This document shows, one piece after another, positions 54,583 to 63,703 of a DNA stretch of 64,000 nt. Every line of letters starts with the position of its first letter. Position 1 is the first letter of the stretch. Position numbers and translations under genes: made by a program. The notes beneath the pieces were generated by a model that worked only from the letters and a program-made list of their open reading frames with translations, did no database searches and was not told the DNA's origin. The DNA is taken from positions 4,407,040 to 4,471,039 of the forward strand of contig SMSO01000035.1 in the NCBI GenBank assembly GCA_004764695.1, given 5' to 3'. The stretch comes from Schizochytrium sp. TIO01 (Eukaryota > Sar > Bigyra > Thraustochytrida > Thraustochytriidae).

Positions 54583-56565
54583 ATGGGAGCCGAAGAGGCG
54601 CGGAGGCTCGCTCAAACAGATTTTGCAGATACTGAAGACCACAATGTACCATCAAATAGAGCAAATGCACAAGGAACTCGTGTTTTAAGGGAAAATGATG
54701 AAGCATCTTTTCTAAAAATTGATGTGAGTGCTAGCACCAACGCAGGAGCTCGTCAAATCATGAGTCCCTCCCAACGAAAATATAACATGCATGCTCCAAG
54801 CAGTCCAAAGGATCCAAATTTCAAGAGGAAAAGAACAATTCGTCGCTCCAGCGTGGCTACACAGTCAGGATCTAAAACTGAAAATAAACCTTTAAGCTGT
54901 CCACGATGCGGAAAAGAAGGATTTGAGGATGTACGCGCACTCGGAAAGCATGCTATTTCCTGCAAAGCAAAGTCTGACTCACCAGCCGATGCGAGCAAGA
55001 ATCTCCGTTCTCTAGGAAACGACAGGATGGCAAAATTGATGCACATCAAACGTATGCAGCAACAACATGAAGAAAACGAAAAGTCTAAAGAAGAGCAGGA
55101 AAGGATTGAGCGGGAAATGCAGCTCATTATTAAGATGGAGCGTGCTAGAGCTGAGCGTGATGAGATTTTGCAGAAACAAAGACAAGTTCAAGAGCAGGAG
55201 CGACTTGTACGAGAGGCTGAGGAAGCAAAAACTCGACAAGAAAAAGAAGCTCTTGAAAAGCAAATTCAAGCCAGAGCAGAACAACTGATGGTCGACAGTG
55301 ACAGCGATGATGACAATGACGACGATGCCACCGCAGCTGCAGAGAGGCGAAGGCAACTTGCAGAAAAATTAGCCCTTAAAAAACAAGGAAATGCGAAGTC
55401 CTCCAACAAGGTTCATAGCCATTCTTCACCACAATCACAAAACATACTACCAAAAACTGAAGGTAAGACCCAGGCCCATGCAATAAGTGCACAAATCACG
55501 GCATCAACATCAGACTATACGCAACCACACAGGGAGACAGGGGAGGTTATACCTCTGAATGAAGAAGTAGATTGGCTTGCATCTCCTTATGAGAACGAAG
55601 GATACACTGCCGCTCACATGGCTGCGTACTATAATGACGCAGCTCACATGTTGAAGGTGATTGAACTTGGAGGAGATATCCTATCCCCTGATCCTGAAGG
55701 GAAAACCCCCTTGCACATCTGTGCATTATATGCTCACAATGATTGTCTTGAACTTCTGGTTCAAAAGCTTAAGATGATCCCAGGCGGGTTATCAACCTTA
55801 GATAATGAAGGAATGTCAGCTCTCATGTATGCAGCATGTGTAGATAATTTCACTGGCGTTGCTATGCTTGCTGACGCAAACGAAAGTATCCTAGAGAAGG
55901 CGGACTACAATGGTGATACCGCTCTGCATTATGCAGCTTACTATGGATATAAAGACATTGTTGTGTTACTCCTGCAGCTTGGTGCAGATCCTGATGGCCC
56001 CCCAAACAATGAGAATAAATCACCTGCCGTGATGTGCATGAATGCAGAAATCCTCGACCTTCTCGTGTCACACGGTGCAGACTATTACGGGATTGACAAT
56101 AACGGAAGAAGTATCCTTTTTGCCGCGTGTGCAACAGGCCTCATTGACGTTGTTAAATATCTTGTTGATATCAATCCATTAGAGTCAGATGATGCACAAA
56201 ATCTTTTAAATTACGCTGATTTCAGAGGCGATACCCCATTGCACGCTGCTGCATGCAATGGCCATGCAGAATGTGTTAAACTGCTTCTAGACAAGGGCGC
56301 CAAAACTAATATCCTTAATCATGCACAGCTAAGTGCTGCAACCTTGGCTATCTGTGTCGAGCAACGAGAGTGTTCAGCAATATTTAAGGAGCACGGGATT
56401 GAGGCTCAAGATTTAGATGCTGAATGGGAAGTCGCTGACCCAAACGCACCTGAGCATTGGCAGACATACACAGACGTAGACTCTGGTTATGACTATTACT
56501 ATAACAAGTATACAGGTGAGACAACTTGGGAGAATCCTTACCCAGAAATTTTGTCATCATCATAA
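54583..56565 (+). CDS. C2HC zinc finger - coiled coil - ankyrin - WW protein
   Basis: 660 residues from an ATG. Order of domains: a basic disordered leader; a small C2HC-type finger CPRCGKEGFEDVRALGKHAISC read as C106, C109, H123, C127; a charged coiled coil (about 140-225, EEQERIEREMQLI...); an acidic run DSDSDDDNDDD; and six to seven ankyrin repeats (about 325-600). Clear ankyrin repeats start GYTAAHMAAYYND, GKTPLHICALYAHNDC, GDTALHYAAYYGYKD and GDTPLHAAACNGHAEC. A C-terminal WW domain ends the protein (WQTYTDVDSGYDYYYNKYTGETTWENP, broken here as W...YYYN...TTW..P). The whole looks like a multivalent adaptor; binding partners, probably Pro-rich, cannot be named. Its last 28 bp overlap the end of the opposite-strand oxygenase gene, which also has ankyrin repeats. 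No intron was seen. Confidence 0.85.
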   Translation: MGAEEARRLAQTDFADTEDHNVPSNRANAQGTRVLRENDEASFLKIDVSASTNAGARQIMSPSQRKYNMHAPSSPKDPNFKRKRTIRRSSVATQSGSKTENKPLSCPRCGKEGFEDVRALGKHAISCKAKSDSPADASKNLRSLGNDRMAKLMHIKRMQQQHEENEKSKEEQERIEREMQLIIKMERARAERDEILQKQRQVQEQERLVREAEEAKTRQEKEALEKQIQARAEQLMVDSDSDDDNDDDATAAAERRRQLAEKLALKKQGNAKSSNKVHSHSSPQSQNILPKTEGKTQAHAISAQITASTSDYTQPHRETGEVIPLNEEVDWLASPYENEGYTAAHMAAYYNDAAHMLKVIELGGDILSPDPEGKTPLHICALYAHNDCLELLVQKLKMIPGGLSTLDNEGMSALMYAACVDNFTGVAMLADANESILEKADYNGDTALHYAAYYGYKDIVVLLLQLGADPDGPPNNENKSPAVMCMNAEILDLLVSHGADYYGIDNNGRSILFAACATGLIDVVKYLVDINPLESDDAQNLLNYADFRGDTPLHAAACNGHAECVKLLLDKGAKTNILNHAQLSAATLAICVEQRECSAIFKEHGIEAQDLDAEWEVADPNAPEHWQTYTDVDSGYDYYYNKYTGETTWENPYPEILSSS

Positions 56566-58331
56566 ACCATTGCAATTTCACCTCTCAGAATAACTTTTGA
56601 AGCGTGAACTAATCTACCTTCGTGTGGGCACTTGTGAGGAAATACTAAAAGACGACAAGGTTTGGGAGAAACCACATATAGAGCTACCTCAGGCGTCTTC
56701 AGCGATGCTAGCAGAGCAGTTTCTCCACCACTTTTGTTTGAGAAACTCTCGGTAGGATATACTTCATTGCCATCACCAGAATCGGGATGACCAGAGATCT
56801 GACTCCTGGATGAAATATCATCGTCCCCATGGTCACCTTCGAGATATAAAATAAACGTATGCGTTGAGGTGAGTCCGTCACGATCAGTGCGATGAAGGTC
56901 AATATGTGGAGCAAGGGAAATGCCTGGTGAATAGGTCAGTGTCCGCATTGCTGGATACACACGAAGCAACTTTACATTTTCGAGCTGCTGTAATGCTGAG
57001 GATAGAAGAGCCCGTATCCATCCCTGAGAGTCAAGTAAGTACCGCCGCTCCGCTGCTGGCGGAGCATTGGGGCACATAGCTACTGGTTCGATTGTTTGTG
57101 AGGTCTCTAGCAAATAAGTAGCACACGAACGAGAGCACGCATTGTCAATAACGAAGCTTCCAGCGCCTGGGTGTGCTTTGGACCAAGGAATAGCTGTTTG
57201 AACTTGATAACCTTGCGCAGGTGCCCATGGCGGAGATAGATTGAGTGTCAAGTCTACCTGACTAACGCCCAAATTGCACTGTAGATTTGGGCTTGCACCA
57301 GCATCTAACAGTAGGTTTATGATATGGTGAGCCTGCAGAAGCATCGTCGCCCAAATTAATGCTGTTGCGCCGTGCTGATCTCTAGCGTCTACATCTATCC
57401 CTAAGTCGATAAGAGCGCGAACGCGAGGGGCATCTCCGTCAAGCACCGCATTTAAAAACTTTTCCATGCGCCGATCTTGAGTATCGCCAGGCATTTCATA
57501 TTTGGCAATAGTGGGAGATTGCCGCACAAGTTTTGGCTTGGGAGTGGCGTGTAGAGCTTTGATAAACTTTAGTGGAAGTGCTTCAAACATTTCTAAACTT
57601 TGCCTGCGAATTTCTTCTGGAGCACCAAGTGTCGACAGCGCTGGAGGGGGCTGATCATCGGGCTGATGAATACCACACGATGGACATGAGAGAGCAGAGC
57701 TTTTAGAGTCTTTCCGAGAGCTTGCAGAGAGACTGAGAGCTTGAGCTGTACAGGTTGAACATATTGCATGCAAGCATTGTGGCCATTCTAGTAGGTCGAA
57801 TTCATCTTGTAATATCACCTCACAGCTATCGCAACGGCAAGCAGACTCATCAATCTGACCGGACTGTTTTCCTACTTTGCTCTGTCTTGCGTCGTATGCG
57901 GACTTGAGAAAGGCAGCAATCCAGACTTGGGCGCTCGGGGAGAAAAGACGCACACACTTGGTAAGACTTTGACTCAACTCATCTTCGTATTCAGGCAAGA
58001 TTGATGCTCCACCTTGTAAAATAGCAAACGCAATAGCATCCTGCCCCTCGGATAATGCTTCACGCAGCAGAGAGGTTCGATCCAAGTCGATTTGCATTAG
58101 TTTCCGAATTCCGAAGCGAGCCTGCTGGCCTTTCCTTATGCATGAAAGGAGTTCTTCTTCTTCTTCGGCACTAAGAATAGTCTTGGCACGCTCAGTCTCT
58201 ATCTCGCATGAAACTAGAGATGCATTCTTATTACGAGCTGCCCGTCGCCGAGCTGCTCGAGCACACGTTCTACCGACACCCCCACCTTCGCTAGCTGGGC
58301 GCTCCTTACGAGCCACCCGTCTACCGCCCAT
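56538..58331 (-). CDS. RING - ankyrin - 2OG-Fe(II) oxygenase fusion
   Basis: 597 residues from an ATG. A C3HC4 RING pattern is complete: C167, C170, C186, H188, C191, C194, C216, C219, suggesting a ubiquitin ligase module. Ankyrin-like repeats precede (about 88-113) and follow it (about 290-355, with LIDLGIDVDARDQHGATALIWAT split over a repeat, then LLLDAGASPN). The C-terminal ~200 residues form a prolyl-4-hydroxylase-like double-stranded beta helix. It starts SFVIDNACSRSCATYLLE and has the iron ligands H476-x-D478, THTFILYL, GGETALL, and the distal H576 with R583 seven residues later for 2-oxoglutarate. All iron and co-substrate residues are thus in place. Function is inferred as oxygen- or 2OG-dependent hydroxylation coupled to ubiquitination. 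The substrate is unknown, and I do not recall this architecture. Confidence 0.85.
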   Translation of the reverse strand: MGGRRVARKERPASEGGGVGRTCARAARRRAARNKNASLVSCEIETERAKTILSAEEEEELLSCIRKGQQARFGIRKLMQIDLDRTSLLREALSEGQDAIAFAILQGGASILPEYEDELSQSLTKCVRLFSPSAQVWIAAFLKSAYDARQSKVGKQSGQIDESACRCDSCEVILQDEFDLLEWPQCLHAICSTCTAQALSLSASSRKDSKSSALSCPSCGIHQPDDQPPPALSTLGAPEEIRRQSLEMFEALPLKFIKALHATPKPKLVRQSPTIAKYEMPGDTQDRRMEKFLNAVLDGDAPRVRALIDLGIDVDARDQHGATALIWATMLLQAHHIINLLLDAGASPNLQCNLGVSQVDLTLNLSPPWAPAQGYQVQTAIPWSKAHPGAGSFVIDNACSRSCATYLLETSQTIEPVAMCPNAPPAAERRYLLDSQGWIRALLSSALQQLENVKLLRVYPAMRTLTYSPGISLAPHIDLHRTDRDGLTSTHTFILYLEGDHGDDDISSRSQISGHPDSGDGNEVYPTESFSNKSGGETALLASLKTPEVALYVVSPKPCRLLVFPHKCPHEGRLVHASKVILRGEIAMVYDDDKISG

Positions 58332-60221
58332 TATGAATCAGCACAAGAATTTCAACAGGTCCTGAAACTTTTGCCCCTAGTTAGATTTAAAATATTACAG
58401 ACCGCAAAGCTGTTGCTTCCTGGCGGAGAGAGCTGCTGCGTACCTTGCACGGAAATTGACTCAGAATGTTGGTTGAGTATTGTTGTTTGAAGTTGCCAAC
58501 AGGGTGTTTGCGACAATCGTATCAACTGTGAAATAGTGTTGTGAGTGATTGTCAAGCACCGCTTGTTTGACGGGAGAGCGCCTACTGAGTCAAGCAAGAC
58601 AGCAGTGATGAAGACCTACAATTACTTCCTCACCCAAATCAATCTGGGCAGAACCCCTTTTCTGCGAAGTGACTATTGAAGAAAACCTGCTCTTCCCTAA
58701 GTTGTGTATATATTATGAAAGGAGAGCACTGTTCCAGAAAAGAAAGTCCAGGACACCTTGCTTAGCCAGGCTGACAACACAAGAGGAACTGAGCCTTGCG
58801 AGTAGAGAATCACTGCCATCCCCACTCGTTCCTTCACAATCCATCGACATATACTCCTTGCCGCGGTTTGCAGAACCCACTTTACTGCAACCCTTTTCGG
58901 GATAGGTACACACCTCCCTGTTTAACTAAACGAAGAGATAACTCGATTCGTAACGGATTTCTCCTTGAAAGAAAAGCATCTTTCTGGTGCCCATGGAAGT
59001 ATGATCGAAAGGTCATATATCAATATTTCAGTATAGTGCAGGTACACCAAAATCCATTCTAAGGAATAGATCACGGTAGTCAGAGAAGGAAGAGATGCGG
59101 CGGAGTCCAAGTAAAATCCTTTCAAGACTTGAAGGCTTGAATACTCTTTGCGAGAGCACAGAGGTATGACTGATTTTTCACGTACATTGGCACAATTTAC
59201 TTTCCTATGTATCTACTCCCTCTAGTATTTCGTTTACTCTTTCAATAGTTGTAGCTTTAGGTAAACGTTTAGTGCCAACGACTATCTTTGTCAAGTACTA
59301 AGTTTTCAATTTCTTCAGCCGGGAAGCAGGTCCCTTTGTTACAGTGAAGCCAACATGAAAAAAGTCTCGCAGAATTGCTCCCCTCTGTTTACCAACAATG
59401 GCGACTTGTTCTAACTTGCTATCATAGATCAATGAAAAGGTATATTTTGTCGTCCTGAAAGGAAACCGTATTCTTCATTCCCTTTGCCCTTGTGCTCTGG
59501 AAATTTACTATCTCAAAGTGGTGTGCGACAGACGTTGTTAAAGCAAGCACAGATTTCCATAAACAACAGTCATCTCGGTTGTAGTCCTCCGAGTGTGGTG
59601 CGTTGCTGTTATTCGTTTTTTTTTTTAATTCAAGTCACGGTGGTAGGTAGCAGGTATCAACACGCTTTCGGAGGAAAATATTTTTTAATAGTATGTATCT
59701 ATCTATATATCATATATATGTTTGTTTTTTTTATTTTAATATTTACTTTTTTAATTATAATTATAAATATGATGCCAAACTACCTATACTTAAAGAGATA
59801 TGTGGCATACTATTTGTGCCTAGGAGTGTACTGGAATACCTGAGTTCGCGTGAGAAGCAATTCTTTGTTGATTAGTGGCTTCATTTATTGTACAAACCAT
59901 CCTCTCTGCTCACTTGAATAGAGACTTGATCGATTCTTTGCCAGCTGGTTGGGCAACTTATCAGACGGCCTTATACTTTGCAACATTGGTGATAGTCGTG
60001 ATATCGTCGTCACAAAAGAACTTGCTAGCGACAGTGAAGAAGTTCTCCCCTCTGTGAAGTCCTGAGTGCAGTGCTAACACCGGCGTTAAATGTGTATGTA
60101 TGTAAACCAAGTTTGCCAGACAGTCAAGCAACTATAATTTCGAAAGGGGAAAACACTTAATGGTTATCTGAGAGTTGACATCTTCGCACGTGTGAAAGAA
60201 AGAAACCAGCTAGAGAACATC
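58332..60221. other. Divergent intergenic region, no gene seen
   Basis: 1.9 kb between the oxygenase (-) and phosphodiesterase (+) genes, presumably with both promoters. It is AT-rich from 59600 to 59780. Small open frames (for example 58669-58905 and 59484-59843) show no recognisable domain. Confidence 0.5.
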
Positions 60222-62975
60222 ATGATGGAAACAAGCGATCTTGCTCGCGTGGTAGTAATCATTAATTCAAATGCCTTACCTCAAAAGGGCTCAACATTGG
60301 AGCTACTTCGTACAAATGAACTTGATCTAGGCGTCACGTACTCTGTTCTAGATCTGAAAGAAGACGGCAGCATTGATGGTAAGGTTGATTTCGCAGATCT
60401 CATTATCTCCAGTGAAGTATCATTGTGCACATCACCAGCTATCATGGATACTCCAGTTTTTTTACTAGTCTCTGATACTACCAAAGAGGGCGACTATATC
60501 GCGCAAGGAGCGGCAGACATCATGTCGGACACTGTGGACCCAAGACTGTTGTATCGACGGGTGGATAACTTACTTGAGCGAATGAATTTACATCACAAAC
60601 TTAAGTCCCGGGCGCCCCTGCAAAGACAAAGATCAAGCAGCACACTTAAAGCTCGGCGCCCAAGCGAAACAGCTATTTCAAACGAAACCGCACTAGCTCG
60701 GAAAACTGTTTTTGGAGCTCTTCAAGAAGCCATTGGGAAACATGTCAACACTTTTGCTAGGAAATTTGACGGTCAAGATAAATTGTATGAAAGCAGGCCT
60801 ATGTCTTCTGGGGTAAATCCAGATATCGATCATGCCTTTAAGGCGGTCTCCTCCCAGGAAGGATTTTCCAATAACCTCGCAGGAGACGAGGATGCAGATG
60901 TCGAAGGCCGCAGTCCGAGCATGCGAAATATTCTTGACATTGCTAATGACGACAATGAGTTGGACTTGCTCACGAAAGACACAGAGTATGAACTTGGACC
61001 CGCTCGATCTTTTGGTGCTTCGAGTTCGTGTTCATCAGTAGACTCAGGTCATATTCCATCTCATCCAGCAGAAACGGAGCTTGACTACTTGAGAAGAAGA
61101 TCTGTGAAGCTGAGCTACCAATTAAGTTTGCAAAAGGCAGAGACCAAAAGACTTTTACGGACAGAGGAAATGGTTCAGAAATTCCGCTCAGACCTTGGTC
61201 GAGTATCTGATCTCTTGAATGACTACGAAAGTAACACAGTTGAGACGACAGGTAAATCAAAGACAGAAGCACAATATCTCTACAGTACCATCCGAGAGAT
61301 CCAACGCGTTGTTGCAAAGCAGCATGGCACGTTTGAGGATGTCGAAGTTGATACAAGCACTAAAAAATGGCTGGATAGTACATTTTATACTCAGGAAACC
61401 GGCATTGAACTTTCCAAGGATGAGAACGAGCCGGATCGTGACGATAATAGCCATAAAACAGCATCAACCATAAATGAAGAGGAATCAAAAACGCAAACAG
61501 ACTCATCTGTTTACTCCGCTACAGGGCGGCGCAGCCCAATGGCAAGCCCATTGTCTCCCATGAGCCCCCACTCTCCTGGAGGATTTTTGCCTGTAAAAGA
61601 GCATGAGGTTGGATTTGCTGAAAACACGAGGCCGCTCTCACCAGGCAGTTGCAGTCTCACAACAATCTTGCATCGCTCCTCTGTACACACATGCACCATG
61701 CGTTGGACTAAAGTATTTCGTGCAGCTGGTCAAGATGCTCTGCGTGAGCATGCTGCCAGCTCTCCTTTAGCTATTAAGGACCTTTCTCAAAGTGAATCAT
61801 GCCGTTCCTCCCTTGCTCAAACATTTGTCGAAGCGGTTATTCGATGTGAAGACGAATGGGATGTGTGGAAGCTCGGAGAAATACACATGATGGCAGACGC
61901 TTACGAAATGCTTCAGCAATTCGGCATGACCGACATCTTTGGTGTCAGGCAAACTTCCTTCAAATCCTTTTTCACCTTTTTAAGCAACGGATACCGGGCC
62001 AAGAACCCTTACCACAACTTATTCCATGGCTATGATGTAATGAAGACGACCTTTTTTCTGCTGGAAGTTTGTGGTCTAGCTCAAGGCCTACCAAATTTAT
62101 CAGGGTACTCTGTTCTTGTCGCTGCTCTAGGACATGATGTAGGACACCCAGGATTGAATAACGTTTTTCAGATCAAAGCAAGCACTGACTTGGCCCTTCG
62201 TTATAACGATAATTCTGTTCTAGAGAACTACCACGCTGCAATTGTCTTTCGTTGTTTTCGCAAGGGTAATGATGAAATGTATGGCAATTTAGACCTTGTC
62301 GGTCGCAGAGAAATGAGAAAAATTATTGTAGAATCTATCTTGGCGACAGATGTAAGTAAGCATGTAAAAATGCTGAAGGTTGTCAATGAAGGAAGTACAG
62401 ATCACCTGCTTCAGCTCAAACTTTTACTCTGCGTGGCAGATGTCTCTAATCCGTTTAAACCGACTAGAATTGCAGCCTCTTGGACAAACCGAGTTAATGA
62501 AGAATTCTTCCTGCAAGGCGATGAAGAAAGACGTAGACGCATGGAGATTTCACCTTACTGTGATCGACAACAGGGTGTGAGTGCTAAAGCTTCTCTCAAT
62601 TTTATCAACTTTATTGTTAATCCTGTGCTCGAAGCCGCCAAGTCAATGTTTCCCACCCATGAAACAAATATGCAGGTTCTCCTAGACGTTCTTGGAGAAG
62701 AAATTGCTCGTCTTAAAGCTCTAATGCATGAAGAAACTCGTGGTCACAACAATCCTGACCTTGCCGACACTCGCCTGCAGGAAGTAAGCGAAGGGGTAGA
62801 AACATCTCAGCATCGTCCACTTAGGAGTTCAAGGTCCCCGCCCCCCAGCATTGTGCGTTCCGTGAAAAAGCTCCCTCCTATTAAAAGTTTGTCTCCCCAG
62901 CTTGGATTAGACGGTAAAAAGCGCAAGGAGCTCCAAAGGCGACTCGAAGCAGCTTATGGACAACCGATGCCATGA
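60222..62975 (+). CDS. Class I cyclic nucleotide phosphodiesterase with receiver-like N-terminus
   Basis: 917 residues from the ATG pair at 60222/60225; upstream the frame opens only through a GTG. It hydrolyses cAMP and/or cGMP in the cytosol. The catalytic domain is at about 585-860: YHNLFHGYDV (H598, general acid), GHDVGHPGLNN (metal ligands H638 and D639) and CVADVSNP (D740, metal). YCDRQQGVSAKASLNFI contains the invariant glutamine for the purine. The first ~125 residues (VVVIINSN, then ADLIIS, VFLLVSD, AADIMSDTVDPRLLYRRV) have the alternating pattern and length of a receiver domain, as in PDE8. No conserved phospho-acceptor is obvious, so it is probably a pseudo-receiver. A coiled coil (about 290-345) may dimerise the enzyme. 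Ser/Pro motifs around 435-480 are possible kinase targets. Confidence 0.88.
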   Translation: MMETSDLARVVVIINSNALPQKGSTLELLRTNELDLGVTYSVLDLKEDGSIDGKVDFADLIISSEVSLCTSPAIMDTPVFLLVSDTTKEGDYIAQGAADIMSDTVDPRLLYRRVDNLLERMNLHHKLKSRAPLQRQRSSSTLKARRPSETAISNETALARKTVFGALQEAIGKHVNTFARKFDGQDKLYESRPMSSGVNPDIDHAFKAVSSQEGFSNNLAGDEDADVEGRSPSMRNILDIANDDNELDLLTKDTEYELGPARSFGASSSCSSVDSGHIPSHPAETELDYLRRRSVKLSYQLSLQKAETKRLLRTEEMVQKFRSDLGRVSDLLNDYESNTVETTGKSKTEAQYLYSTIREIQRVVAKQHGTFEDVEVDTSTKKWLDSTFYTQETGIELSKDENEPDRDDNSHKTASTINEEESKTQTDSSVYSATGRRSPMASPLSPMSPHSPGGFLPVKEHEVGFAENTRPLSPGSCSLTTILHRSSVHTCTMRWTKVFRAAGQDALREHAASSPLAIKDLSQSESCRSSLAQTFVEAVIRCEDEWDVWKLGEIHMMADAYEMLQQFGMTDIFGVRQTSFKSFFTFLSNGYRAKNPYHNLFHGYDVMKTTFFLLEVCGLAQGLPNLSGYSVLVAALGHDVGHPGLNNVFQIKASTDLALRYNDNSVLENYHAAIVFRCFRKGNDEMYGNLDLVGRREMRKIIVESILATDVSKHVKMLKVVNEGSTDHLLQLKLLLCVADVSNPFKPTRIAASWTNRVNEEFFLQGDEERRRRMEISPYCDRQQGVSAKASLNFINFIVNPVLEAAKSMFPTHETNMQVLLDVLGEEIARLKALMHEETRGHNNPDLADTRLQEVSEGVETSQHRPLRSSRSPPPSIVRSVKKLPPIKSLSPQLGLDGKKRKELQRRLEAAYGQPMP

Positions 62976-63064
62976 TACAATGTACGCCATATACCTTCCC
63001 AAAATAAGGTTTAGTTTCACCTGCTACACTACTCGTAAAACGTGTGCACACATGAGCTGCCTTG

Positions 63065-63703
63065 TCAACCAATAAGAGCTGGCTGGTCTTTGAACTCTGA
63101 GATGGTGACGTGACGGACTTCCTCAAATTCATCCAAAGCAAGAATGTCGTCATCTGTTGGGATTGCTGAGAGACTTCCTTCTTCTTCACTAATGTCAACA
63201 TTCCATATTCTTCCTGTTATGGAAGGATTCTGTTGACGTTTTCCAAGTAACTCTTCCGCAATGCGAGGCCACTCAATAAAGCAAATGTCCCGTCTTAAAA
63301 GAGCCTCATCCCACTCGAAGGCCTCCTCTTCTGCACGTGTAATTTCTTGTAACCTATACAGATCGTAATGCCGTAGAAGAGCTCCTTTACAAGCTTCACT
63401 CGCTAATGCTGGGCCATAAACTAATTCGAGCAGGAAGGTTGGTGATGGGACAGGTAATGAAGAGTCCTCCATAGCAGCGCGAATGGCTCCTCGTGCAAAG
63501 ACGCTTTTTCCGCCTCCCACATCGCTCTGAAGGAGCACCACATCTCCAGCTCGAAGCCAGTCACGAAGGAACCAAGCTCCTAAGCTCTCCATGTCCTCGG
63601 TAGATTTAATTGCGCCTTCCCATACTGCTGTTCTTCTGCCTCGTGAGTCTCCTGTGCAAAGTCTACGGAACGGTACTCGAGCGATTATCCTTGACGTAAG
63701 CAT
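63065..63703 (-). CDS. TsaE-like ATPase for tRNA t6A synthesis, probably mitochondrial
   Basis: 212 residues from the ATG at 63703; the frame is open upstream, but only to a TTG. In bacteria TsaE is the small P-loop ATPase that drives TsaB-TsaD to make N6-threonylcarbamoyl-adenosine on tRNAs. Visible here are GDVVLLQSDVGGGKSVFARG with the Walker A motif GGGKS (K66), VPSPTFLLELVY, then LLRHYDLYRL and the acidic EEEAFEWDEALLRRDICFIEWP typical of TsaE. The N-terminus MLTSRIIARVPFRRLC is Arg-rich without acidic residues, as expected of a mitochondrial leader. The acidic C-terminal extension (about 170-212) is longer than in bacteria. The gene converges with the phosphodiesterase gene, 89 bp away. 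Confidence 0.88.
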   Translation of the reverse strand: MLTSRIIARVPFRRLCTGDSRGRRTAVWEGAIKSTEDMESLGAWFLRDWLRAGDVVLLQSDVGGGKSVFARGAIRAAMEDSSLPVPSPTFLLELVYGPALASEACKGALLRHYDLYRLQEITRAEEEAFEWDEALLRRDICFIEWPRIAEELLGKRQQNPSITGRIWNVDISEEEGSLSAIPTDDDILALDEFEEVRHVTISEFKDQPALIG

